Made by a program: the position numbers and the translations under genes. Under the pieces are notes generated by a model. It ran no database searches. It was not told the DNA's origin and saw only the letters and a program-made list of their open reading frames with translations. Of a stretch of 64,000 nt of DNA, positions 13,076 to 24,445 are shown piece by piece. Source of the DNA: Kitagawia praeruptora (Eukaryota; Streptophyta; Magnoliopsida; Apiales; Apiaceae); NCBI GenBank assembly GCA_037693485.1, contig CM075353.1, forward strand, positions 1,374,001-1,438,000. The letters run 5' to 3'. Numbering within the stretch: the stretch's first letter is position 1; the number at the start of each line of letters is the position of its first letter.

Positions 13076-14454
13076 TTGAAACATCCAAGCCCTGCAGCAA
13101 GCTGACCAGCGAAGCCCGCAGCAAGCCTAGTCTCAACCAAACCACCAATCATCAGATGCAGGCCTGATGCACGTGCCAACTCAATGATTTCAAGGGCACC
13201 TAGTACCCCAAGTTTGGCAAGCTTGATGTTAATGACATCTGCTTGATTTCCATCAACTATCTTCTTTACATCAGCTAAACTCTGACAACTTTCATCAGCA
13301 ACAACAGATACCCCATATTTCACTTTTTCAATCTGAGTAACATGACGAAGACCTTCCCAGTCATCCCTAGGAATTGGCTGCTCAAACAGGATTGGAGTCA
13401 ACTTCATCTCTGCAAAGCCGTAACAAATAATATAATTGTACTTGTTAGTAAAGAAAACATTATTCTTAAGAATTTTTGTTACAGGGCAAAAGAGTAATAT
13501 TGACAAAAGTAAAAAATAAAAACTCACCATGTAATGTCTGAAGAACTTGAATAGCTTCAGTACAGGTGTAACCTTCATTAGCATCCAAGATAAACAAGCA
13601 ATCAGGGTGGGCCGCACGTATCATATGTAGCACTTCGATGTCTTCATTTATATTTTTACCCACCTTGAGCTTCAAGGTTTGGAATCCTTTTTTGAGATAG
13701 TGTGCAGCCAATCGAGCAGCTTCCACAGGAGAAACAATTGGGATCTGCACATGATATGTTTAGCATTAACTAAAAATTAATCAGATACCATAAATGTTTA
13801 TGTAAAAGAATAATCTACAGTAAAACAATTGTTGCTCAAGAAACTGAACTGTCATATCTGTAGTTATGGTGCTTGAAACTCCACCAAAGACTCTCCACAA
13901 AGGCACACCAATGCTGTAAGCAACGACATCAATTAGGGCCATCTCAACTCCTGCTCTAACCTTCAATTGCAAAGGAAACCTGTTATTAACTGAAACAATA
14001 GAAACTTGGTACTGACCTTCAAATACCGAATGAGGAAACATATGACATTTCAGGAAAATAATATCTATATATTCACTGCGTAACTTGGAAAATCTAAGCA
14101 ACTTACAGAAGCATATGCATGCCCATGTAGAATTGTACCAATCTCCCCCAGCAAGGACCCCAAGGTCCTAGCAGGACTCCTCTTCAAGAACTGGCATATT
14201 TCAGCCACCTTTGCCATTGCCAGTGGCTGATCCTCTGCAGTTATTGGAGGAAGAATCGGAACCTCGCCCCACCCAACACTACCATCGTTCAGCTCAATCC
14301 TCACACCCACATTCCGAACTTCATCAATCCTAACTGTGGCACCACTGATGGGGAAAATCAAAGGAACATCTAATGCTTTTCCCTCTACCTTCTGTACACT
14401 TACAACAGTCTCGGTCAAATTCTTGAACGCGGATGAAAATGATGAAGAAACCAT
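13076..14454 (-). CDS. L-Ala-D/L-Glu epimerase (enolase superfamily), four exons, C-terminal exon missing
   Basis: The product is related to plant L-Ala-D/L-Glu epimerases, which interconvert the epimers of dipeptides such as L-Ala-L-Glu. Coding exons on the minus strand are 14454-14107, 13960-13850, 13744-13528 and 13409-13076. Most junctions have good GT/AG sites; the exon-2 donor (GTTCAG) is weak. The ATG at 14454 was chosen because the upstream in-frame ATG lies across an intron acceptor (GATTTGCAG, ending at 14462). About 336 codons are present. The enolase-superfamily catalytic residues are all there: the KLK pair (about K178/K180), D207 in LDANEGY, E235 in LFEQP, D264 in ADES and K288 in INIK. 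Exon 4 ends at a GTAAGT donor, but no exon for the remaining 50-70 residues, which includes a substrate-binding loop, is visible before the transposon end. It is likely a captured, non-functional copy. Confidence 0.88.
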
Positions 14455-16560
14455 TTGTACACTGCAAATCAAAATCCCGTATAAAATTTGTGGATATGAT
14501 GAGATTTATAAATGTGCAGATGCATTTGAGGATAGTAAGCCTTAAGCTAAATAATGAACTTATAGTGTGGTGAATGGAATAAAAGTATAGAAGAAAGATT
14601 AACAGAATGAATTCCGATTCCATTTAGAAAAGAATGGCTGAGTTAAGATCAAAGTATTGTACTCTTTTAAATTTTAAGCCAACCAGATGCAGAAATCAGT
14701 CCATTTATGGTAGAATGCAAACTACTCAAGCTACTACTACTTCTCTCTTTAATTTCTTTCGATTACTTATCTTCTGTCTCTTGTCATTAAGAAGGACAAT
14801 GGATCTGATTTGCAAATAGAATTTTGTTTATACCTCAAATCAAAAAGTCTGTAACTTCTGCCAACAAAATTCGATAATACACAGATGACAGATACATCTA
14901 CATACGCACATATACAGGTGGTTTGTTTGTATTTGATCATAGTAAATCATCTGCTTTAATTAATAGTAATCCATGTTTGTGATTGAGGGGGAAAAACAGA
15001 ACAAGTCATGCAACTATGAACTCAGTATTTTCAGCTACAATTCTTATAACATAATAATAATAAAATAACAATCCAAATTAGCTCCAAATCATAATAAAGA
15101 CTAAATTAGATATTGCGCCAACTGAGAGAATATGAATTTGGACTAGAGAAAAGTTAGAGACATCAATTTGATCACAAAAGTAGAAATTTTCATTTGTGAT
15201 TTGGCTAATCAGCCAATGGCTATCAGAGGGTTGATCTGTTTAGCGTCATACTTTGACCTTCATTTAATAAACATAACTTCAGGGTTCGCTTGTCAATGGC
15301 CATGAATCACGATCCAAAATGGATGCACACATGCAGAAGATAATGATGCATGGATATGAAATATGATTCATCATAACAGGAACCTAATGATATATATTTA
15401 TACAATACTAAAAGCAACTTCGGGATTTAATTACACATAAATTAAGAGATTCTGTAATGCTATTGCTTGATGGGTATAATTTTAAAAAATTCTTAAAAGG
15501 GATGGGAGGTTTATAGAGGTGTTTATAAAACTTTCTTCAAAAGTTGCAAAGCGATTGCATTGGATAAATATTTCAATTGTCAAAAATCCTTTTCGTGGAA
15601 AATGAGTAGAGAAGGAGTAGCCACAGTTGCATCACCATGAATTCTAACAGTTATATTTACAAATGTGAATACTACAACATGTTGTTTAAAGTTCATTTTA
15701 AAATTGTTCAAGTCATTTTGCTTTTCAACTATCAAAACCTTCCAAATCTCAACCGATTCACATATAATAACGCAACTATAACAATCCAGAACATCACAAT
15801 CCAAACTGAGATCTGAACATTTCAATAGAGTTGATTTAGGGTTTTGACCAATTAAATCAAAAGAGAAAGAGAGAGGCAGGAGAGACTCACTTATTCTTGT
15901 GTCTTTGAACGAAAGGAGAGTTTTTCGCATCCTCGTCTGCAAAATGATTGAATAAATCAAAAATTGAGAAAATATATGTACAGAAATGTGTAAGTATAGA
16001 TGGGAGAAAATAGAGGAGAATTACCAGTGAGACCGAGAGAGAATTTAGTAAAGCTGCAATTAATCTAGAATATAACCAACTACTCCATAAGCACCCTATA
16101 GCAAGATAACAAACTTAATTAATTATTTCTACAATCAACTATTAGATTTTATGGAAATCGAACCTGATGTGTTTATCCTTGAACTCCGTTCTCATGTCTA
16201 ATCCAACACAAAATTACATTAAATAAACTGAAATTTCCAAAGAGCAATTTCAACCTGCAGAAAAGTAAACACATATAATCTAATCGAATGACATATATAA
16301 TCAAACCTGATGAGTTTTGGATAATGAACCCTAATTACAATCGAAATTGTACATATACATATACATATGTAATAAAAAATTATGGATACTTTACCTTTAA
16401 TTGAAATTCTAATTGAAACTCCAATCAATTTTGGGGTTTTGGATACTCTAGCAGATTTAGGGATTTTGGAGAGGTGTGAGAGATGAGTGTAAGAGAGAGA
16501 GGTACGGGGGAGAGAGGTCGAGAGGGAATTGAAGTGAGCATATAGCATTTTGTGTAATAA
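14455..16560 (-). promoter_or_regulatory. Captured upstream leader of the epimerase (probable 5' UTR introns and promoter)
   Basis: The AG acceptor seven bases upstream of the ATG implies at least one intron in the 5' UTR. A matching donor candidate, AATAA followed by GTGAGTC, lies near 15885-15895 on the minus strand. The stretch is otherwise AT-rich and open-frame poor, as expected for leader introns and promoter. No TATA box could be assigned with confidence. If the promoter was captured, the transposon copy could be transcribed. Confidence 0.4.
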
Positions 16561-16679
16561 AAATTTATTTTGTGAGTTTTTGTTTTGGTACCAAATATTT
16601 TGGGGCCAATTTTTAGGCGCCCAGCCAAAAACTTAAACTCCCGCCTGTAAAATTCGGTCAAGTTGATTAAAAGCACGAT

Positions 16680-16866
16680 GTGTATTGTAACATTTTTTGA
16701 AAAGTATTGCAATTGATAAAACGATACTTTTGCTTGCAACACTTTTGGTATTTCTTGTAACATTTTAAAAAATATTGCAATAGATTACCAAGTTTTGTGT
16801 CTATTGTAACACTTTGTGTAACACTTATACATATAGGTGTTGCAATAGGCCATATTTGGTGTAGTG
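16680..16866. repeat. Right subterminal repeats and terminal inverted repeat of the CACTA element
   Basis: TGTAACATTTT, TTGCAACACTTTT and ATTGCAATAG motifs mirror those at the left end. The last 30 bp form the inverted repeat, ending GGTGTAGTG, the complement of CACTACACC. Confidence 0.85.
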
Positions 16867-18972
16867 ATTTTCATGCTTATTAATTATTTCTTATTGACCG
16901 AGAGTCAGTAGCAGTTATTTGATAAAGTGGCTAAAGTTTGGAGACTGCTGGAGAGATTGTGTCTTGATTTTTATTAGAACCATTCCAAGAGTTGTATTTG
17001 GGTGTTTTGAGGTTATTAAATATTCCAGTATTAATAGTAAATATTATTTGAATATTACTTAATAAATGAATGTTAATTTGAGTATTCTTTTAAAAAGGGA
17101 TTATTGAATATTTATTATTTGTTACATAGTAGTCAAATATTTATTAAATACTCTAAGTGTTTTGAAGGTTATAAAACACTATTTAAAGATTGTCTAAGGA
17201 CTTTCATAGTCATTTAAAATATTATATTTTGAATCTATCTAGGTAAGTTACTTTTCAAGAACTTATATATATATGGAATTACCCTGTTGTGGTTACAAGC
17301 TTTATGCGTACCATTTTCCATGTGTGATCACAAAACCCTGTGTCGAGATTGATGTCGGTACAAGTGTATATCTATACTTGAACTCTTTTGAACTCAAAAC
17401 ATTTTCGAAAACCCCCGGTCAGGTTTTACTCTCTTGCTCGTTTTTCAAGAAATTATCGGTCGACTGAAGTCGAACTTCAACTACTCAAGTTTTCTATCAA
17501 AATGATTTTGACAAGAAAAGAAAAAGGGGACTCTGGCAGGTGTGGGAATCGTTGACGAACGATTCCCGGGATGTGTAAGCGGCCGTGAGCCAGGCGGTCC
17601 ATCAATTATTATTCCGGCCCAGGTGTTGCCGAAGGATGATTACGGATGTAGTTTTCATCGAGGGTGATTACGGATGTAGTTTTCACCCAGGGATAGTTAC
17701 GGATGTAGTTTCTATCCTTCTACCGGTAGAGAAGACCCGTGGATTATTGGACTTGGATGTGGCGACTGATCATCGTCAATCCTTGTCAGGTTTTTATGTT
17801 TTCTTTAAGTCCCATCCTCCACTTTGGAAAAATACTCAAACACTGCTTCTTAGGCCTAAGTGCCAAGTAGCCGATAGTGTTGTTTTCAATTTTGAAAGAT
17901 GATGAATTCATGCAGTATCTAGAACTGCAAGATTATTCTAACAATAATGGCACGTGCTTGTGCACTTTTGCAATTATTCAAAAGATGAAAGATGGTTCAG
18001 CGGTTATTGATGTTAAATCCCAAATGTTTTGCTTCAAGAGCTTTGACTCTCTTCCTATCAGTTATTTCTGAGTTTAACTTATCAAGTGGTAACGAACTTA
18101 TATCCTGTACAGAATCTTGAACTGAAGGGTGTTTTGATGATAATGATATACTCATGTGTATATACTTACAAACTTGAGGAGTATTAAAAAGGGAACTTTA
18201 TAATGGTTTGGTTTATGAAGGGTGGTAATAACTATCTTAGCAGCATATTGAACTGCATATTTTGAAAAGCTCCCTAAGAGATTATCAATACTATGAGGTA
18301 TGGTATGTGGATAAGGTATGAGGATTACTATTGTTGACATGAACTTACTTTATTTATCTAATGTTACTCGAAATGTCATATATCCCCTACTGAGGTTTCA
18401 TTGTTGTAAATATTTTTAAATTGTTATTAAGTATCGTTATATTTCGAAAACTCCATGTGTATATTGATATATATTGTTGTGCTCTATTAATACTTGATGG
18501 GCAATTCTTTCGCTCATACTTGCTTGTTTTAAATATTAACCTTTCAGAGGAAGGTAGATGATTGAGGCTTATCTGCATGGCTCAGGAGAAGCAGGTAGTG
18601 TGCCCTTGTGAAGATGATATGATCCAGAACATAGATAGTTGGAGTAAGTAATATATAAGTGTATTGATGTGTAATATATATTACCTTGTATTGAGTAGTA
18701 CTAGTTGCTGGTGTACTTCCCAACGAAGCTATACTAGTACTATAAGATTTGTAAGACATAGTGCGATGTAATTAAATGGATGTAATAAAGATGTAAAGAT
18801 TTTAGTTCTTGTTTCTAGCCCTATGACCTAAAAGATGCTTGGTGGTTGGGGTCGCAGAATTATATTTCAGTTTTAATGATTACAGATGGTTTAATGTTGT
18901 TAAACAGGTAATTTGATGTTAAGGATTTCCGCGTGACGACCAAATCCCTGACCCCGGATTTGGGGCGTTACA

Positions 18973-20729
18973 CCTCCTATCATACTCTCTTCTCTGATTA
19001 CCACGGTCTTCACCCTTAGTGAAGTGGCTCAGTTTCCTTCTACGAATCAAAAACTCGATCTCATCTTTGAGTTGCTTGCAATCATCAGTGTCATGCCCCA
19101 CATCTCTGTGGAATCTACAATACTGATTCTTGTTTCTCTTTGCGGGATCACCCCTGAGTGGCTTCGACCATCGGAAATCCTTATCCTTCTCAATGTCCAA
19201 CAAGATTCGACTCCTAGGAGTATTCAACCTTGGTCCTTGGTTCTTCTTAGGGACATAGTCGGAGTCCTCGCTAGTTTGGGGATACTTGTCCCTAATATCA
19301 TACTCCTGGTCATCATACTCATGGTCTTGCTTTCGCTTCTTGGAGTCGTTGTTACCTTTGTCATTGCCTCTTGTGGTTTCCTTCTTCATGCTATCTTCAG
19401 CCTTGAAATACTTGTCAGCCCTTCGCTGGAGCTCGGCCATGTTTTCAGGAGAATACTTTGCTAATGACCTTTTAAAGAATAGATCAGTGGTTCCGTGTTC
19501 TAGGGCTACCATGGCCACCTTATTCTCTAAATTTGTGATATTCAATGTCTCATTAGTGAACCTCTTGAGGTAATCTCTCAAGTTTTCGTTCTTCCCTTGC
19601 ACTACACACATGAGGGATGCAGAACTTTTCTCATGAACTCTCCCACTAATGAACTGGCTGACAAAAGCGGCGCTCAACTCCTTAATAGAGTCAATCGAAT
19701 TCGCAGGTAGGCGGCTATACCATCTTTGAGCCATGTCCGACAGAGTTTGAGGAAACGCCCTACACTTCAAGGCATCACTTCCAGGCTGTAGCAACAGTGC
19801 GTTCGAAAATGTCCTGACATGACTTGCGGGATCACCCGTTCCATCATAAACCTTTATAGTAGGCAACTTAAACTTCCTAGAGATGTGAGCATTCATCACC
19901 TCCTCGGTGAATGGTGGTGTGGGATCATCGTGATCTCCTAGCTGCATCAACTCTTTGGGGTTACCCTTGGGGGCCTCTGCCCTAGTTGCTCTTCCTGTTG
20001 GGGCATCAGCCCTTCTCTACCTCGTTGGAGGCCTTTCCGAATCAAACAAAAAGGAATCTCTCTTGTATTTGGGGGAGGTCGATTCTGATTCTAACCTTGG
20101 TTCTGTCTTTGCTGCTCCCTTTCTATATCATCCTTTAGCTTTTAGATCTGGGCTTCATAAGCTTTGATTCTCTCAACGGCTATCATAGGGGGTCCATCAT
20201 GGATTCGTCGAGTACACCTTATAGGCTCCTTGCTTGGATGTCGCCTCCTCGGGGCTTGATCACGATCGTCATCCTCAGATGAAGCATCATCAGTATAAGG
20301 ACCAGAGTAGTCATAATATCCTTGATCAGGAACAAAGCCTCTAATGTAAGGAGGGTGATACGGTTCATGTATCTGCAGGGCATGGCCACTTGGCCCAGCA
20401 CCTCGAGTATTCGGAGGGTAGTTAGGCAACTCGTATGTCGGATTCATACTTTTAGGGAGATCTGTAGTAGAGATCTGCACCCCCGGAGGTAGTGGATGAT
20501 TGACAAGGGGAGAGACCACCATCTGAAAGGGGTTGGTCTCCTCGTTTGGATGTACAATCACGGGTAGAGTTTTCTCATCATGGGGAGACGTCCCTATAGA
20601 CTGAGAAACTTGAGGTTGAGTGGTCGTCCCTGTTGATGGGGGTGCATACCCTTGTTCAGTAATGACGGGTGGAACAGAGGTGACGGTGGTAGCCTCGGTT
20701 GAGACTGGTGTCCTTCTTGTTTGAACCAT
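18973..20729 (-). pseudogene. gag of a Tat-like Ty3/gypsy retrotransposon, truncated and frameshifted
   Basis: Reading starts with MVQTRR at 20729, about 20 bases inside a TGGCGCC-type primer-binding site. The first part (to about 20142) is a proline- and threonine-rich N-terminus with an acidic segment. The second part (from about 19950) is the gag core, with signatures such as AQRWYSRLP and LRDYLKRF. A CRFH-x5-GHDTDDC motif, typical of this gag group, follows. The two parts are in different frames with a stop between them, so the gene is broken. The coding sequence ends at 18973 where the giant-LTR element is inserted, and the rest lies left of the window. ORFs on the plus strand here (19024-19464, 19286-19573) are antisense shadows. 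Confidence 0.85.
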
Positions 20730-20748
20730 GGTTGATGTTGTCTTCCCA

Positions 20749-20760
20749 CAGACGGCGCCA
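20749..20760 (-). other. Primer-binding site of the Tat-like element
   Basis: On the minus strand, TGGCGCCGTCTG begins two bases inside the LTR end. TGGCGCC-type sites are usual in Tat and Athila elements and differ from the Met-tRNA site used by the other gypsy families in this window. Confidence 0.8.
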
Positions 20761-20762
20761 AA

Positions 20763-21258
20763 TGTTGTGGAATAAAAACTAGGTTACGAATTGTATTTAA
20801 TGCTAGGGTTAGGGAGCTTCGTGCTTTAATGGCTATTTCCGTGTTCGGGACTAATCGGTCCTCACAGAGTGCCTACGTATCTCGTATTGAGAATCAAGCC
20901 AAGACGTAGTTCTGAGAATGAGGGGTCAGGCCCTTTATATAGGCTGAGAAGCCTTAGAATTATGGTAGGAGTCAGAGACTTGGTGGGCAAGCCACCGCCT
21001 TGAGGAAGGTTCTAGACCCCTTCCTTGTAGGAATCAGTTTCTATGTTGAAGTATGTATCTTGGAGGCTAAGTCAGGCAAGAGTAATATCCTTGTTTGACT
21101 CTTATTTGCTGAGCTGTTTATTACCTCTAATATTAAGTACGAAATTAATATTATAAATAGGGTTTGGGCCAATCTGGTGGGCCCCACGTTTGGACCATTC
21201 TAGGTTTAATTAATGCCACATTAAATGTGTCTTTAGGGCTTACTTTTAACCCATATCA
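20763..21258 (-). mobile_element. 5' LTR of the Tat-like element
   Basis: This 496-bp segment lies between the PBS and flanking AT-rich DNA. On the minus strand it opens TGATATGGG and closes CCACAACA. A promoter-like CCTATATAAAGGG lies near 20930-20945, oriented toward gag. The outer edge at 21258 was chosen from the TG/CA rule and is less certain than the inner edge, because the partner LTR is outside the window. Confidence 0.7.
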
Positions 21259-21572
21259 GTCTCATTATAAAAGGGGTCTCATTTGAGCAGCCCCCTATAT
21301 ATATATATATAAATAAATGTAAGCTTAGACAATTATTTAATAAAACTTATAAGAAAAATGAAAAACACAAAAAAAATAAAACTACATGACAAATAATTAA
21401 ATTCTTTTATATGTTCAAAATAATATAACAAAGTATTTATTAACATTATCAAAAATTTATATCCATAGGTCAAAATTTTATACCCATACTTTAAATTCAA
21501 CCGCTAGCCAAAAAAAAGATCATTTTTTAAACAACCCCAAAGTAGTATACAAACAGTTAATACAAAAATAAT

Positions 21573-21574
<2 letters not shown>
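21259..21574. other. AT-rich spacer without recognisable features
   Basis: A low-complexity AT-rich stretch with a short TA run near 21297-21311. No gene or element end could be assigned. Confidence 0.5.

Positions 21575-21659
<85 letters not shown>
21575..21659. repeat. (AT)n microsatellite flanking a TIR element
   Basis: An 85-bp perfect AT run ends exactly where the inverted repeat of the next element starts. A second TA run (22773-22793) flanks the other end, so the element sits inside a TA microsatellite. Confidence 0.95.
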
Positions 21660-21663
<4 letters not shown>

Positions 21664-21866
21664 CTTGCTCAGGTGAGAACCCCTTATTATTGTGAGAACT
21701 AAGATCTAATCTCAGCCCCACAAATTTTAACCAACTTTAAATCACATCCACATATTTTATTTAACTAAAAAAAATCAAACATTACACAGACACTGCTTTT
21801 CACCAACTATGTTCATTCAACAACTCCGTTCGACCGCCTCATCCTCCTTTCCTCCGTCCCTTTCTC

Positions 21867-21909
<43 letters not shown>

Positions 21910-22772
21910 TTTCTATCTCACCTCCCTTCACCCACCCACCCCAGCCCCTTTCCAATCGTGAATATATACACACAAGTATGTATATCTATGATTTGTGATT
22001 AAAACAGAGGATGATCGATTACTCCATCGCCATCGAGAATGACGATTCTCTTTCGCCGCCTATAGCTTCCCTTCCGACGATCGATCCGATCACCATTTCT
22101 AGGTTTTCGAGATTTTGAAAGCTTCAAAAGGTCGAGGATGACTAGCCAGATGTATGCGGCATTATGTAATTGATAAAAAAATACAGGGACATAGATTAGA
22201 AAAAACATTTCAGATATCATACTAAGGAGATAGGCAGTGAATTTTTCCTCATTTTTTGCTGATTTGTGATGATTTTTTCTGGTCTTTTTGGCTTGTAACT
22301 GGTGATTTGATACAGTGGTGGTGGTAGTTTGGTGATTGTGGTACAGAAGGTGGTGATTTTTATTAAATTGTGGTGATTTTCGGGTTGTTATTGGCGATGG
22401 GGTGGTTTGTGGTGGTGATTTTTCGTTTTCCGGCGGTAATTTTATGTTTACATGTGGTTGGAGTGGTGATTTTTGTGTTTCTGGTGGTGATTTTCTAGTT
22501 TGACGATGGTGATTTTTGTGTTTTTGGTGGTGATTTCTGGTTTGGCGGTGGTGATTTTATGTTTGCCGGTGGTGATTTTCTGGTGGTCGTCGGAGATGGT
22601 GGTTGCCGGTGGTGGTGGGTGGTTGAATTAGGAAGAAGATGTTGAAAACCCAATTATTAAATATTAAAATATTAAATGAATGCTAAGAGATGAATATAAT
22701 GTATTTAAATGAGTGGCTAGGATTAGATCTCATATCTTACCATAAGTGAGGGTTCTCACCTGAGCAAGACCC
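21660..22772. mobile_element. 1.1-kb TIR element inserted in a TA microsatellite (Micron-like)
   Basis: A perfect 23-bp terminal inverted repeat, starting GGGTCTTGCTCAGGTGAGAA, occupies 21660-21682 and 22750-22772. Weaker inverted similarity (AGATCTAATC) continues inward. TA repeats flank both ends, as in elements reported to target TA microsatellites. There is no transposase ORF. The interior contains a CT-rich tract (about 21866-21910) and a GGTGGTGATTTT minisatellite. It was classed by structure only. Confidence 0.8.
22305..22625. repeat. GGTGGTGATTTT minisatellite inside the TIR element
   Basis: Variants of GGTGGTGATTTT, spaced by about 25-35 bases of related filler, repeat more than ten times. 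It lies in the right half of the element and gives that half a purine-rich, GGT-rich bias unlike the surrounding AT-rich DNA. Confidence 0.8.
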
Positions 22773-22794
22773 TATATATATATATATATATATA

Positions 22795-23303
22795 TTAGAT
22801 TATAATCCGTGCCACACACACGGTATTTTATAAAACAATTTTATAAAAATTATGAATATAAAAAAATTATTGGTTAATTAAAAAATTGTATATTTCTAAT
22901 TATAATTGTGAAATAAATAATATCAATGAAATAAAAGGTTATCTTTTTATTATTATAAACAAATATACTTAGAGATTATTTCAATTATTATATTTTATTG
23001 TATATATTGTATGATGATATGCATTGAAGAAATTACTTGAATTAAAAGATTAATTCAAATTTTTGTTAATAAACTTACCATAAATATTATAATTAACATT
23101 AATGATAATTAAACTGATATGTAGATTTTCTGTAATTAAAGAACGGGTCAAATAAAACATGAGTCTTTACAAACCTAAATATGGATACCAAACCTGAATA
23201 ATGAATAATCCATAGGTCAAAATATAGTTAAAATTTTAACCGAACCTAAATATGGATCACAAACCTAAGGAAAGGATTATCCAACAATTTGTAATATACT
23301 AGA
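22795..23303 (-). mobile_element. Helitron-like unit 1 (inverted)
   Basis: On the minus strand the 3' end reads CACGGATTATAATCTAAT, a CTRRT terminus just after a short CCGTG/CACGG hairpin. The 5' end would be TCTAGTATATTAC at 23303. It is about 509 bp with no ORF, and is homologous throughout much of its length to the next unit. Confidence 0.6.
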
Positions 23304-23807
23304 TTATAGCCCGTGCTACGCAAAAGGTAGTTTAAATTTAAATTTTAATAATTATGATATATAATAATAACGATTAAATAAAGAAAATAATTTTATATTT
23401 AAAATTAAATAAATTAATATTGAAAGAAATAATATTAATAAAATATTATTTTTCTATATTATAACAAATGCAATCAAAGATAAAATTATTTAGATTTTCC
23501 ATATTTGTTATGTGATATATATTAATAAGCTTACCAAAATCAAAATATTTATTCAAATTTTCACTAATAATCTTACCAAAAATATTATGAGAATATATTA
23601 ATAGTATTAAATTTGTATACAAATTTTCTTTAGTTAACCATGGGTCAAATTCTGAATTTGGATCTTTTTCAAACATAATATGGATATCAAACCTAAAAAT
23701 GAATTATCCAATGAGACAAAATCAATACAAAATCTTGTTCAAACCTAAATATGGATATTGAACCTTAGGTGAGGACTATCCACTAATTTATAATATATAG
23801 ATATAGA
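23299..23807 (-). mobile_element. Helitron-like unit 2 (inverted), head-to-tail with unit 1
   Basis: On the minus strand the 3' end reads GCACGGGCTATAATCTAG, and a TCTATAT-type 5' end lies at 23801 or 23807. Shared blocks such as AACCTAAATATGGAT occur at corresponding positions in both units. The boundary with unit 1 overlaps by a few bases, so either assignment of CTAG is possible. Confidence 0.6.
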
Positions 23808-23878
23808 TATATCTTAAAAAAAGGTCATCCATCCATTTTTCATTCTAAAGCACTACCCATGTCATTTACTCCCTCCGT

Positions 23879-24126
23879 CCCATATTAATATTCTCATTTC
23901 ATATGTCAGGACTGTTCATAACATGAGACAAATTACTAATTTACGTCTAATCTATAAGACCAAATATAGTCATGAGTGATCTTGTTTGATTCGTATTTAT
24001 GAGTACTTTAATACAGTAAAGTTTTTATATTTAATACTAATACGAAATTAAGATATTAACGAATAAAAATGTGTATTGGCAAATGTGTCTAAGAAAAATT
24101 GGAAGAATTTTTTGGAACGGAGGGAG
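23879..24126. mobile_element. Stowaway-type MITE
   Basis: The terminal inverted repeat CTCCCTCCGTCCC / GGAACGGAGGGAG is flanked by TA on both sides (23877-23878 and 24127-24128), the target duplication of Tc1/mariner-derived Stowaway elements. It is 248 bp and non-coding. Confidence 0.93.
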
Positions 24127-24445
24127 TAACGTTTAATCAACTCCTAGTACTAAAGGCATTTTGACTTCCATTGAATCTATCATCTGAATATTTCAAAAAC
24201 ATATTTCATATTGAGTTTTAATATTTTTGTAAGGCTTCAACTTTTTTTCAAGTAATTAATTTTACCAATTTGATCAATTATTAACCAATTTTTGTAAATT
24301 CAACTAATTAATTACCAAATTGATGATTAATTTCAATTGATCACCGCTTTCTAAAATGCATCGATGATTACTTTAAATTGATCACCATTTTTTCAAACAC
24401 AAATTTTATCTAAACAAACTATACCTACACCGAGTTCGTATCATA

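Larger units (their letters stand above)
10673..16866. mobile_element. Non-autonomous CACTA (En/Spm-type) transposon carrying captured gene sequence
   Basis: The right end, read inward, begins CACTACACCAAATATGGCC; the left end reads CGCAACACCAAATATGGGC. The inverted repeat is therefore imperfect, with the left CACTA motif mutated. Both ends sit next to ATT (10670-10672 and 16867-16869), the 3-bp duplication typical of CACTA elements. The uninterrupted target survives near 3025 in the other LTR, which proves the 6194-bp insertion. Both ends carry subterminal repeats. No TNP1/TNP2-like transposase ORF is visible. The interior holds a spliced L-Ala-D/L-Glu epimerase gene fragment and its upstream leader region. 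Confidence 0.92.
7426..18972 (+). mobile_element. 3' LTR of the giant-LTR element, split by a CACTA transposon
   Basis: It starts TGTAATAACCC after the polypurine tract and ends GGCGTTACA at 18972, where it joins a Tat-like gag sequence. Removing the CACTA element (10673-16866) and one ATT duplicate leaves about 5350 bp, collinear with 1-5127. Differences from the first LTR are scattered substitutions, a shorter AG run (8386-8414) and small deletions totalling about 70 bp, which points to a fairly recent insertion. The outer TSD cannot be tested because the left end is outside the window. Confidence 0.92.

Noticed and set aside
13076..14454. Bacterial contamination or horizontal transfer as the source of the epimerase
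   Set aside because: The family is common in bacteria, but this copy has plant-type introns with GTAAGT/TGCAG sites and a leader intron, and it is embedded in a plant transposon.
19024..19464. Hydrophobic plus-strand ORF of 146 codons
   Set aside because: It lies antisense to the gag core; the hydrophobic composition is the mirror of acidic and polar gag codons.
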